Below the pieces are notes generated by a model that was not told the origin of the DNA, did not search any database, and saw only the letters and a list, made by a program, of their open reading frames with translations. Positions 1 to 6,634 of a stretch of DNA of 26,775 nucleotides are shown here, in pieces. The position numbers and the translations under genes are program-made. Source of the stretch: an uncultured Oscillospiraceae bacterium (lineage in GTDB: Bacteria > Bacillota > Clostridia > Oscillospirales > Acutalibacteraceae); assembly GCA_900540865.1 (NCBI GenBank), contig UQHH01000035.1:1-26775 (forward strand), read 5' to 3'. The first letter of the stretch is position 1. Every line of letters starts with the position of its first letter.

Positions 1-161
1 TCTACAATAAAATGATGTGCCAATCGGTTGTAAAAACGAGACAAAAGAGAAAAGATATTATTTTTTAACTAAAAATGAACAAAAGAAGAGGGGGTTCCAT
101 GTTCGTTCAGACGGCAAAATGGAACCCAAGACCCTTCTAATTTAACAAATATGTGCAATTG
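1..161. other. contig-edge intergenic region
   Basis: AT-rich sequence with no coding frame I can support. It holds the stem-loop at 92-127 that lies downstream of the minus-strand XRE gene. Nothing else is recognisable in the first 90 bases. Confidence 0.6.
92..127 (-). terminator. stem-loop terminator after XRE gene
   Basis: A perfect 9-bp stem, GGGTTCCAT/ATGGAACCC, encloses an 18-base loop. On the minus strand it is followed by CCTCTTCTTTTG and then a run of T. It sits about 35 bases past the stop codon of the XRE gene. The loop is long for an intrinsic terminator, so the call is moderate. Confidence 0.5.
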
Positions 162-401
162 CTATCTGTGTGTTCCCAGCTTTCTTTTTGGATAAGGCTC
201 CCTTTCATTGGTTCGGCCGATTAAATAGTCTACGCTTGTCCCATAAAAATCTGCCAATTTACTGAATGTTTCTATCGGTATGTTGATTTTTCCATTCTCA
301 TAATCAGAATAGGTCGGTTGGGTAACGTTTAAATAATCCGCCAGCGTCATCTGTTTGATTTCTCTGTCCTCACGCAGCTCGCGTAGTCTTGTCCTTATCA
401 A
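162..401 (-). CDS. XRE-family HTH repressor (short type)
   Basis: Small DNA-binding protein of the Cro/C1 (XRE) type. The five-helix HTH fills nearly the whole protein: LRELRED opens helix 1, LADYLNVTQPTYSDYENG is the turn and recognition helix, and FSKLADFYGTSVDYLIGRT is the closing hydrophobic helix pair. A short basic tail, with no ligand or protease domain, follows. I place the start at the TTG at 399-401 because GAGAGG lies eight bases upstream; the GTG three codons earlier abuts that Shine-Dalgarno sequence and is less likely. The same fold and the YLIG/YLLG ending recur in the gene at 9169. A broken relative lies immediately upstream. Its target and any partner are not visible; autoregulation is the usual mode in this family. 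Confidence 0.8.
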   Translation of the reverse strand: MIRTRLRELREDREIKQMTLADYLNVTQPTYSDYENGKINIPIETFSKLADFYGTSVDYLIGRTNEREPYPKRKLGTHR

Positions 402-474
402 ATGTGTCACCTCTCAGCTTATTAAAGGCCAGGTCAGAGCAGTAAAGCCATGTGCAATGGACGAGGAATGTCGT

Positions 475-672
475 TTTTGTCCGCTTGACAATATAATCAA
501 TATTGCCTGATAAATATCAGCGAAATTTTATAAAAATTTCTATTGCAATATTTATTTTTTCGTTTTCATAATCGCTATATGTTAGTTGCGCAATGTGTAA
601 ATTTTGGGCTACTCATCCTGTGAATAATCATGGCCTTCGCGGAGTTCCCTCAACCTTGTTTCTATTTAATAA
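475..672 (-). pseudogene. degraded XRE-family repressor
   Basis: Reading the minus strand in shifting frames recovers a near-copy of the neighbouring 162-401 protein. LRELREGHDYSQDE is in one frame and ends at a TAG stop. VAQNLHIAQLTYSDYENE continuing to INIAIEIFIKF is in a second frame. ADIYQ is back in the first, and NIDYIVKRTK is in a third. The aligned intact gene reads LRELRED, TQPTYSDYENGKINIPIETF, LADFYGTSVDYLIGRT. At least three frame changes and a missing standard start codon (ATA stands where TTG or ATG would be) make it non-functional. A GAGG Shine-Dalgarno remains at about 674-680. This is a decayed tandem duplicate. Confidence 0.75.
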
Positions 673-689
673 ACACCTCGTTTAATGCG

Positions 690-740
690 ATTATATGTGA
701 TAGGCATTGCCTATACTTTGTTTTATAGGCAACGACTATA
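690..740 (-). promoter_or_regulatory. paired operator-like dyads before dead XRE gene
   Basis: ATAGGCATTGCCTAT at 700-714 is a perfect 7-1-7 palindrome. At 724-740 the reverse strand reads TATAGTCGTTGCCTATA, a weaker version of the same dyad. Their centres are 25 bases apart, about two and a half helical turns. On the minus strand a TATAAT (690-695) follows directly, so the dyads overlap or abut the promoter of the degraded XRE gene. Autorepressor operators typically look like this; the assignment is inferred. Confidence 0.5.
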
Positions 741-791
741 AAATATGCGGTAAGCTGAATCAGGTCGCAGAAAATTCTGCAAAAAGAAAAC

Positions 792-812
792 CACCCGTTC
801 AATAAACGGGTG
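792..812 (-). terminator. terminator overlapping the stop codon
   Basis: CACCCGTT and AACGGGTG form a perfect 8-bp stem around a 5-base loop. On the minus strand the hairpin is followed by GTTTTCTTTTT, so it is a good intrinsic terminator. The loop contains the TGA stop codon of the upstream XRE gene (799-801), so the last codons of the gene form one arm of the hairpin. Confidence 0.75.
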
Positions 813-1059
813 CTTCCATTAATAATTCATCTGCGGAAACTCCGAGGACTTTCGCAAAAACCTTTAGTTCTATATCGGTAACAAACCGCGCACCGCTTTC
901 AATCTGCTGTACTGCGTTCTTTCCAATATCCAATCCTTGCAGCTGAAGCTTTTCCGCAAGCATACGCTGTGAGGTGCGAGGGCTCTTCTTTAGCCGGTAA
1001 TATTTTATCATTCTGCCACTTATATTATTAGCGCCTCCAGGCGCTCTGTTTTTAAACAC
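799..1059 (-). CDS. XRE-family HTH regulator, RFVTDIEL type
   Basis: Small HTH protein of a distinct subtype shared by three genes here. It has a basic N-terminus (FKNRAPGGANNISG), a first helix RMIKYYRLKK, the stretch SPRTSQRMLAEKLQLQGLDI, the recognition helix KNAVQQIESG and the conserved ARFVTDIELKVFAKVLGV. There is no extra domain. The GTG at 1057-1059 is chosen as start because AGGGG lies nine bases upstream and because the protein then aligns with the MYKNRA start of its neighbour; an upstream ATG at 1093-1095 gives 12 further unconserved residues. It lies 78 bases downstream of the 1138-1380 gene in the same direction and probably shares its transcript. The short region before it is unusually GC-rich for this patch. 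Confidence 0.8.
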   Translation of the reverse strand: MFKNRAPGGANNISGRMIKYYRLKKSPRTSQRMLAEKLQLQGLDIGKNAVQQIESGARFVTDIELKVFAKVLGVSADELLMEAPVY

Positions 1060-1137
1060 TATTATCATCCCCTGCCTGAGCCCCAGGCGCGCCATTGCCT
1101 CCGGTGCATGAAAACGGCCGCCTGTAGCAATCTACCG

Positions 1138-1380
1138 TCATTCAAGAAGCTTTTCATATGGCGTATTTAACACTTTAGCAATTGCTTTCAGCTCAATATC
1201 TGTAACAAAACGGCTGCCGCTCTCGATTCTCTGCACGGCATTTTTATCCAAATCGACTCCATAAAGCTGAAGCATATCTGCAAATTTTCGCTGAGAAGTT
1301 CTGGGAACCATCTGTTCTCTTAGCTGTCTGATTTGTTCCCCACAAATATTGTTGCGTGTGCCTGCCCTGTTTTTATACAT
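1138..1380 (-). CDS. XRE-family HTH regulator, RFVTDIEL type
   Basis: Paralogue of the genes at 799 and 1782. It carries MYKNRAGTRNNICG, helix RQLREQ, VPRTSQRKFADMLQLYGVDL, the recognition segment KNAVQRIESG and SRFVTDIELKAIAKVLNT. It is a single-domain DNA-binding protein of 80 residues. The start is the ATG at 1378-1380, with AGG eight bases upstream. The longer frame reaching 1452 has no ribosome binding site and runs through the operator region. Two 19-base dyads 17 and 67 bases upstream suggest autoregulation. The regulon cannot be told from the sequence. Confidence 0.82.
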   Translation of the reverse strand: MYKNRAGTRNNICGEQIRQLREQMVPRTSQRKFADMLQLYGVDLDKNAVQRIESGSRFVTDIELKAIAKVLNTPYEKLLE

Positions 1381-1396
1381 TCTTTTCACCTGCCTT

Positions 1397-1465
1397 TGAC
1401 ATTTAGTAATAGTCATTTCCAAGTATAAAATAATTCGGGACATAAATGACATTAACTAAGTGTCA
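1397..1465 (-). promoter_or_regulatory. two 19-bp operator-like dyads 50 bp apart
   Basis: TGACATTTAGTAATAGTCA (1397-1415) and TGACATTAACTAAGTGTCA (1447-1465) are both 19 bases long with TGAC/GTCA arms. Their starts are exactly 50 bases apart, close to five helical turns, which would place two bound dimers on the same face of the DNA. They lie directly upstream of the 1380 start. A TTGACA occurs on the minus strand inside the distal dyad, and a TATACT lies between the two. The likely ligand is one of the adjacent XRE proteins. Confidence 0.55.
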
Positions 1466-1781
1466 AACGCATAAATAAGCCGCTTTCTTTGTAATAAGCA
1501 GCAAGCACATGTTGGTTTATTCTATATTCACATAAAAAATAAATTTATTTTTCTTTAAATAAAAAATAAATAGTTTTTATAAAAACAATACATTTCGTTA
1601 GGAGCCGAAAAAACAGGGTATCTTTAAATTCAAATTAATCTTATTTTGTCTCACTTTCGACACCAATCGAATCTTTTGTATGCTATAAAATCTAATCAGG
1701 TGCAAAAAATGATACAAAATATCAATAGAAAGTGATGTAGAAAACAAAAAAGATAGAATTTTAATTGGAAGTGATAACCGT
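1466..1781. other. AT-rich divergent intergenic region
   Basis: This is the AT-rich gap between divergent XRE genes. A candidate plus-strand promoter for the 1782 gene is TCGACA (1657-1662), a 16-base spacer and TATGCT (1679-1684). The motif (G)AAGTGAT occurs twice near 1730-1775 and its complement TCACTTTC at 1651-1658, which may be further regulator sites. No coding frame is supported. Confidence 0.4.
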
Positions 1782-2024
1782 ATGCCAAAACCTAGAGCAA
1801 AAGACGGGAGAAAGAATTTAATAGGGGTTCAGTTAAAAATTTTACGTCACGAGGCGGGAATGTCTACACGCGACCTAGCGACTCAGCTTCAGTTAAACGG
1901 GGTTGATATCGACAGAAATGTAATTAGCCGTATAGAGAATAATAAACGCTATGTCACTGATATTGAAATCAGGGAAATTGCTAAAATTTTTCACATTACA
2001 TATGAAGAATTGATTGACGGCTGA
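1782..2024 (+). CDS. XRE-family HTH regulator, RYVTDIEI type
   Basis: Third member of the local paralogous group and the only one on the plus strand. The order of motifs is the same: a basic N-terminus (MPKPRAKDGRKNLIG), helix QLKILRHEAG, the segment MSTRDLATQLQLNGVDI, the recognition helix RNVISRIENN, and KRYVTDIEIREIAKIFHITY. It has 80 residues and one domain. GGAAG lies about ten bases before the ATG. It is divergent from the 1138 gene and convergent with nrnA, from which a bidirectional terminator separates it. No toxin, phage or conjugation gene is adjacent to suggest what it controls. Confidence 0.8.
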   Translation: MPKPRAKDGRKNLIGVQLKILRHEAGMSTRDLATQLQLNGVDIDRNVISRIENNKRYVTDIEIREIAKIFHITYEELIDG

Positions 2025-2074
2025 TTAAAACAGATTTGCACTCATTTAAGGAGTAACGGTAAAAGAATAAATAA

Positions 2075-2111
2075 AAAAAGAGAAGGAAATGAGTGATTTC
2101 CTTCTCTTTTT
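2075..2111. terminator. bidirectional terminator
   Basis: A 16-bp perfect stem (AAAAAGAGAAGGAAAT pairing with ATTTCCTTCTCTTTTT) surrounds a GAGTG loop. A-rich and T-rich flanks make it work in both directions. It ends the plus-strand XRE gene and the minus-strand rimP-to-nrnA operon; the last base pairs overlap the nrnA stop region. Confidence 0.9.
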
Positions 2112-3057
2112 ATTTGGAAAGCGCCGCGCACGCGGCATCTATAATTTTCTGTTTCGCGTTCACAAGCGGACCGTCGATGGTGCAGCCTCCCGCCGCAGCA
2201 TGACCTCCTCCTCCAAACAGCGCACAGAGCTTGCTCGCATTATAGCCATCGGTCGTACGAAGGGAAACCTTGTACGCGCCATCGCGCCGCTCTCTCAGGG
2301 TAATCCCAATACAAACGCCCTCAACCTGGCGCGGAAGCGACGCAAGACCTTCAAGCTCGTCATTTTCGGCGCCGCTTTCATCTATCATCTTTCTTGTAAT
2401 ACAGATAAGCGCACAGCGGTCCTGCGCGTAAAATTCCATAGAGTCGAGCACCATACGCTCAATTTCCAGCCTGGCACGAGATTTCGTGTCAAACATTACA
2501 CGGTTGATTTCCGCAGAACGCGCGCCGCATTCCACCATCTCCGCGGCAGTTCGGAAGCTCTGCGCCGTGGTATTCGTGTAGCGGAAGCAGCCTGTGTCGG
2601 TGGTAATCCCAGTAAAAATACAGTCGGCAATCTTCTGGGTGACAGGCGCCTTCATTTGGCGGATTATCTGTATAATAATCTCCGTCGTCGCGGCGGCTGT
2701 GCTGTCCACAAGGGATTCGGCCGCGTAAAGAGTATTTGAACCGTGATGGTCGATACAAAGGTTGATTTTTCCCTCATACCTTTCCTTTTCCATACCAAGC
2801 AGGCTTTCGTCGGCAATATCCACGCTGCAAATAAAATCCTCATCAAACTGGAGCTGCTCCATCCCGTCGCACAGGTACTCAAACTTCTTTGGCAGCTCGC
2901 CCACCACGCAGACTCTGGCCTTTTTTCCGAGCGATAAAAGCGCCCGGCAAAGAGCAAAGCCGGAGCCGAGCGTATCACCGTCCGGAAAATGGTGGGTGAG
3001 TATGAGAATGTTATCTTGCTGAAGCAGCGTCTTTGCCGCCTGTTCAATCGTGATCAT
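2110..3057 (-). CDS. nrnA: DHH-family oligoribonuclease/pAp phosphatase NrnA
   Basis: Cytoplasmic DHH/DHHA1 phosphoesterase that degrades 2-5-mer RNA and dephosphorylates pAp in Firmicutes. The DHH domain shows HHFPDGDTLGS (residues 22-32), SVDIAD around 80 and the metal-binding DHH triad at 103-105. The C-terminal DHHA1 domain ends with GGGGHAAAGG at about 282-291. The length of 315 residues is normal. The start is the ATG at 3055-3057, preceded by AGGACGG; the longer frame to 3150 lies inside rbfA. The gene begins 14 bases before the rbfA stop, so translation is probably coupled. It is the last gene of the operon, followed at once by the terminator at 2075-2111. Confidence 0.93.
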   Translation of the reverse strand: MITIEQAAKTLLQQDNILILTHHFPDGDTLGSGFALCRALLSLGKKARVCVVGELPKKFEYLCDGMEQLQFDEDFICSVDIADESLLGMEKERYEGKINLCIDHHGSNTLYAAESLVDSTAAATTEIIIQIIRQMKAPVTQKIADCIFTGITTDTGCFRYTNTTAQSFRTAAEMVECGARSAEINRVMFDTKSRARLEIERMVLDSMEFYAQDRCALICITRKMIDESGAENDELEGLASLPRQVEGVCIGITLRERRDGAYKVSLRTTDGYNASKLCALFGGGGHAAAGGCTIDGPLVNAKQKIIDAACAALSK

Positions 3058-3409
3058 TTGAACCGTCCTTTTCAAGGTCGTGCAGGATGCGCGAAATATT
3101 CGCGCTGTATTCGATGGAATCGGTCGCCGTAAACTGCAGCTCCGGCACATGGCGGAGCTTTAGCCGCGCGCCCAGCTCGCGCCGGATGTAGCCGCCCGCT
3201 GACTTCAGCCCTTTAACCGCTTCTTTTGCGGCGTCTTGGCCCTCCATCGCGCTGATATAAATTTTACAATAAGACAGGTCGTTCGTTACTTCTACACGCA
3301 CAACGCTTACCAGGGCGCTTTTTACGCGCGGGTCCTTGAGCTCCCGAAAAATCGCGGTAAGCTCGCGTTTGATGTCCTCCGTCGTGCGGTCGATTCTGTG
3401 TCCGCTCAT
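3044..3409 (-). CDS. rbfA: 30S ribosome-binding factor A
   Basis: RbfA binds the immature 30S subunit and assists 16S rRNA 5' end maturation, notably during cold growth. The 121-residue protein is a single KH-like domain. Recognisable features are RIDRTTEDIKRELTAIF near the N-terminus, the LKDPR motif, the SVVRVEVTNDLSYCKIYIS strand pair, and AGGYIRRELGARLKLRHVPE followed by LQFTATDSIEYSANISRIL. The ATG at 3407-3409 has AGGA nine bases upstream. It lies 101 bases after infB in the usual position and overlaps nrnA. Confidence 0.95.
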   Translation of the reverse strand: MSGHRIDRTTEDIKRELTAIFRELKDPRVKSALVSVVRVEVTNDLSYCKIYISAMEGQDAAKEAVKGLKSAGGYIRRELGARLKLRHVPELQFTATDSIEYSANISRILHDLEKDGSNDHD

Positions 3410-3424
3410 ATTGCCTCATCCTTT

Positions 3425-3443
3425 AAACAGGTATTTCCTGTTT
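3425..3443 (-). other. small stem-loop before rbfA
   Basis: AAACAGG and CCTGTTT form a perfect 7-bp stem with a 5-base loop. It stands just upstream of the rbfA Shine-Dalgarno in the infB-rbfA gap and lacks the T-run of a terminator. It may be an RNA processing or stability element, or chance. Confidence 0.35.
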
Positions 3444-3510
3444 ATTATTCCTGTCCCGCGCACAAAACGCGCACGGAATGCTGTGGTAATTTGTAACAGT
3501 TGATTTTATA

Positions 3511-5964
3511 TTATTCAGTATATTCCTCAATCGTATAGGCTTCAAAAATGTCGCCCTCTTTGATGTCGTTGAAATGCTCGAGGCCGATACCGCATTCGTA
3601 GCCGGCTGCAACCTCCTTGACGGAATCCTTAAAACGCTGCAGGGAGCCGATTTGGTCGTCCGCGATTACGATTCCGTCGCGCACGACGCGCACGCTCGCA
3701 TTCCTATTAATTTTACCGGAAAGAATATAGCTGCCCGCAATGTTTCCAATGCTTTTTACCTTGATGACATTGCGGCATTCCGCACGGCCGAGCTCAACCT
3801 CACGCGTTTTCGGCGCAAGCATACCCTTCATAGCAGACTCGATTTCCTCTATGCAGTCGTAAATGACGCGGTACAGGCGCATATCCACGCCGTCGCGCTC
3901 CGCGTTCTCCGCGGCGACCGGGTCCGGGCGGACGTTAAAGCCGACAATGATAGCGTTAGACGCGTCCGCAAGCATAACGTCGGATTCATTGACCGCGCCG
4001 ACACCGCCGTGGATGACATTGACCCTGACTTCCGTGTTTGAAAGCTTTTCAAGCGACTGGCGCACCGCTTCGACGGAGCCCTGTACGTCCGCTTTGACGA
4101 TGAGCTTCAGCTCCTTTACGTCTCCGAGCTGCATCTGGTCGAACAGGTTGTCGAGCGTAACCTTCGTCTGGCGGCTGAAGATTTCTTCCTTCTGCTTCGT
4201 CTTACGCTGCTCGACAAGCTCCCTTGCAAGGCGTTCGTCGGAAACGGCGTTGAATATATCGCCGCCTGCCGGTACGTCGTCAAGCCCCGTAATCTCAACC
4301 GGATAGGACGGGCCGGCGGTTTCTACCTTCTCGCCCTTGTCGTTGGTCATTGCCCTGACCCTGCCGACAGCCATACCCGCAACGATAATGTCGCCGGTGT
4401 GGAGCGTACCGTTCTGCACGAGCATAGTCGCGATGGGACCCCTTCCCTTGTCGAGGCGCGCCTCAATGACGGTTCCCTTCGCTGCGCGGTCGGGGTTCGC
4501 CTTGAGCTCCTTCATTTCAGATACGAGAATTACCATTTCGAGCAGGTCCTCAAGGCCCTGCTTTGTCTTTGCAGATACGGGAATGCAGGGCGTGTCGCCG
4601 CCCCATTCCTCCGGTACGAGCTCATATTCGGTAAGCTGCTGCTTGACGCGCTCGATGTTCGCGCCTTCCTTATCGATTTTATTGATCGCGACGATGACGG
4701 AAACGCCCGCCGCCTTCGCGTGGTTGATTGCTTCGATGGTCTGCGGCATGATACCGTCGTCAGCCGCGACGACCAGAATGGCGATGTCCGTAACCTGGGC
4801 GCCCCTGGCGCGCATAGTGGTGAACGCCTCATGGCCCGGCGTGTCGAGGAACGTAATGTCCCTGCCGTTTATCTGCACGCGGTACGCGCCGATATGCTGT
4901 GTAATGCCGCCCGCTTCGCTCGCGGTAACGTTCGCGTGGCGAATGGTATCGAGCAGGGAGGTCTTGCCGTGGTCGACGTGGCCCATGACGACCACGACCG
5001 GCGCCCTGGACTGGAGGTTCTCATCGTCGTCCTCGCTGTCGTCGATGATGCGCTCTTCGATGGTAACGACAACCTCCTTTTCCACCTTCGCGTGGAATTC
5101 CATCGCGACAAGCGTCGCGGTATCGAAATCAATCACATCGTTGACCGTAACCATGGTACCCATCAAAAACAGCTTTTTGACGACCTCGGCTGCCGTTGCC
5201 TTCAGGCGCAGGGCCAGCTCACTTACTGTAATCTCGTCGGGGATGGAAACGGTAATCGGCTTGCTCTTACGCTCCGCCGCAATTCTTCTCAGGCGTTCCG
5301 CCTCTGTCTCCTTGCGGGAATTACGCGGCCTGCCCCTCTGCTGGGAGCGCTGCGTAATCTTCTGCTTCTGGACGGTGTTTTCCGTCTTGATTTTCTCAGA
5401 GGCAAGCCGGTCGTATTTTTCGTTGTACCGGTCTATATTCACGACGACCTTGCTGGTATCGACAACCCTCTTATCGGGTTTGCCCTTAAACGGCGTATTG
5501 TTATTCGCACCCGCCGCGTTCTGCTGCGGTTTATTCTGCGGACGCTGCTGCTGTGCCGGGCGGGCAGGATTTGCCCCCTGCTGGGGCCTCTGCCTGTTTT
5601 GCTGGGGCGCAGCCTGCTGCTTATTACCCTCTGGTTTTTGCTGAGGCGGCTTTTTATCTCCTCTGAGCGCTTTGAGCGCCTCTTCCTTTGCCTTCTGGGC
5701 GCGCTCCTGCTCCTGCTGCTTTTCGCGGGCCCTTTCCTCAGCGTGCTCCTCGATTGCGCGGTCCCTTACAGCAAAGTAGCCGTCAAAGTTTTCCAGCGCC
5801 ATCTGCTGGGTATAGTAATCGAACACGACGTCGAGCTCATCCTCGTTGAGCGCCGTCATATGTTTCTTGGTCTCTCCAAAATGCTTTTTTAAAAGCTCTA
5901 CAACGTCCTTGCTTGGGACGTTCAAATCCTTTGAGACCTCGTGTACCCTGTATTTAATAAACAT
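3511..5964 (-). CDS. infB: translation initiation factor IF-2
   Basis: GTPase that positions fMet-tRNA on the 30S subunit and promotes subunit joining. It has 817 residues. An N-terminal IF2_N module (KYRVHEVSKDLNVPSKDVVELL) is followed by a long charged, Gln/Pro/Ala-rich linker (about 85-175) and a second IF2_N-type module (DEITVSELALRLKATAAEVVKKLF). The GTPase domain has GHVDHGKTS near residue 326, DTPGHEAF near 371 and NKID near 426. The IF-2 C-terminal domains follow. AGG lies within GGGGAGG nine bases before the ATG. It lies 3 bases downstream of ylxQ. The antisense strand is open over long stretches because of GC-rich codon use; those frames are not genes. Confidence 0.97.
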   Translation of the reverse strand: MFIKYRVHEVSKDLNVPSKDVVELLKKHFGETKKHMTALNEDELDVVFDYYTQQMALENFDGYFAVRDRAIEEHAEERAREKQQEQERAQKAKEEALKALRGDKKPPQQKPEGNKQQAAPQQNRQRPQQGANPARPAQQQRPQNKPQQNAAGANNNTPFKGKPDKRVVDTSKVVVNIDRYNEKYDRLASEKIKTENTVQKQKITQRSQQRGRPRNSRKETEAERLRRIAAERKSKPITVSIPDEITVSELALRLKATAAEVVKKLFLMGTMVTVNDVIDFDTATLVAMEFHAKVEKEVVVTIEERIIDDSEDDDENLQSRAPVVVVMGHVDHGKTSLLDTIRHANVTASEAGGITQHIGAYRVQINGRDITFLDTPGHEAFTTMRARGAQVTDIAILVVAADDGIMPQTIEAINHAKAAGVSVIVAINKIDKEGANIERVKQQLTEYELVPEEWGGDTPCIPVSAKTKQGLEDLLEMVILVSEMKELKANPDRAAKGTVIEARLDKGRGPIATMLVQNGTLHTGDIIVAGMAVGRVRAMTNDKGEKVETAGPSYPVEITGLDDVPAGGDIFNAVSDERLARELVEQRKTKQKEEIFSRQTKVTLDNLFDQMQLGDVKELKLIVKADVQGSVEAVRQSLEKLSNTEVRVNVIHGGVGAVNESDVMLADASNAIIVGFNVRPDPVAAENAERDGVDMRLYRVIYDCIEEIESAMKGMLAPKTREVELGRAECRNVIKVKSIGNIAGSYILSGKINRNASVRVVRDGIVIADDQIGSLQRFKDSVKEVAAGYECGIGLEHFNDIKEGDIFEAYTIEEYTE

Positions 5965-5967
5965 AAA

Positions 5968-6294
5968 TTACATTCCTCCCCGTAGTTCTTGCTGCCCTGC
6001 GTAAAGCTTTTTGATTTTCTTTGCAAAGCCCGCGTCGTTTATGGAAACGACCGACGCGTATTTTCCCAGAGCCGTACCGATTTCATCCTTTGAGCTGTTA
6101 AGCCGGATGAGGTCTGTGTGATATTCTTCTATCAGATACATAATATCTTTTTCCGTATTTTTGGAAATGTCGCCCGCAAAAAGCACGAGCCTCGTCTCAC
6201 CCTTTAGTATGGAGCTTTTTACCGGGTCGCAGCCGATCGATATTCGCCCGGCGCGTCGGCACAGCCCCAATAGGGACAGTATCGGATTATTCAT
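5968..6294 (-). CDS. ylxQ: L7Ae/L30e-family ribosomal protein YlxQ
   Basis: Small RNA-binding protein of the L7Ae/L30e/S12e/Gadd45 fold, found between ylxR and infB in many Firmicutes. Characteristic segments are ILSLLGLCRRAGRISIG at the N-terminus, LVLFAGDISKNTEKDI in the middle and GTALGKYASVVSINDAGFAKKI at the end. The length is 108 residues. The start is the ATG at 6292-6294, which overlaps the end of ylxR by eight bases, with GGAG ten bases upstream inside ylxR. The longer frame to 6414 lies within ylxR and is not used. Its biochemical role is poorly defined; kink-turn RNA binding is known for relatives. Confidence 0.88.
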   Translation of the reverse strand: MNNPILSLLGLCRRAGRISIGCDPVKSSILKGETRLVLFAGDISKNTEKDIMYLIEEYHTDLIRLNSSKDEIGTALGKYASVVSINDAGFAKKIKKLYAGQQELRGGM

Positions 6295-6589
6295 CGCAGG
6301 CAAGCTCCTCCTCCATTTTATCGTATACCTCGTCCGGTATACGGCAGGAAAACGCGCGTTCAAACCGCCTTGCCTTTCTGGCCGCCTTGAGGCAGCCGAG
6401 GCATTTACAGACATAGGCGCCGCGTCCGGGCTTTTTCCCGGTCAAATCAAGACTGATTTCTCCCGGGCCGGTAATTTCCCCGGTCTCGTTCTTCCGGTCA
6501 GGCGCTTTGACCACCCGGATGAGTTCTTTTTTGGGTTTCATTTCACCGCAGCCCGTACATTTGCGCAGCGGTACCTTCTTCTGTTGCAC
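6287..6589 (-). CDS. ylxR: YlxR/RnpM RNA-binding protein (DUF448)
   Basis: Short basic protein of the DUF448 family, reported in recent work on Firmicutes to bind and modulate RNase P RNA (RnpM). The hallmark PLRKCTGCGEMKPKKELIRVV lies at residues 7-27, and GKKPGRGAYVCKCLGCLKAA follows in the second half. The length is 100 residues. The start codon is GTG (6587-6589) with AGGCGGG six bases upstream. It lies 45 bases behind nusA and overlaps ylxQ. Confidence 0.93.
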   Translation of the reverse strand: MQQKKVPLRKCTGCGEMKPKKELIRVVKAPDRKNETGEITGPGEISLDLTGKKPGRGAYVCKCLGCLKAARKARRFERAFSCRIPDEVYDKMEEELACDE

Positions 6590-6634
6590 TAGTTTCCCGC
6601 CTTTCCTTTGCAGGCCTTCAGCAATCCTTTTATA

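Noticed and set aside
4337..5892. Long plus-strand open frames of 435 and 497 codons opposite infB
   Set aside because: They mirror the codon bias of infB in antisense, have no ribosome binding site or recognisable domains, and infB itself is unmistakable on the other strand.
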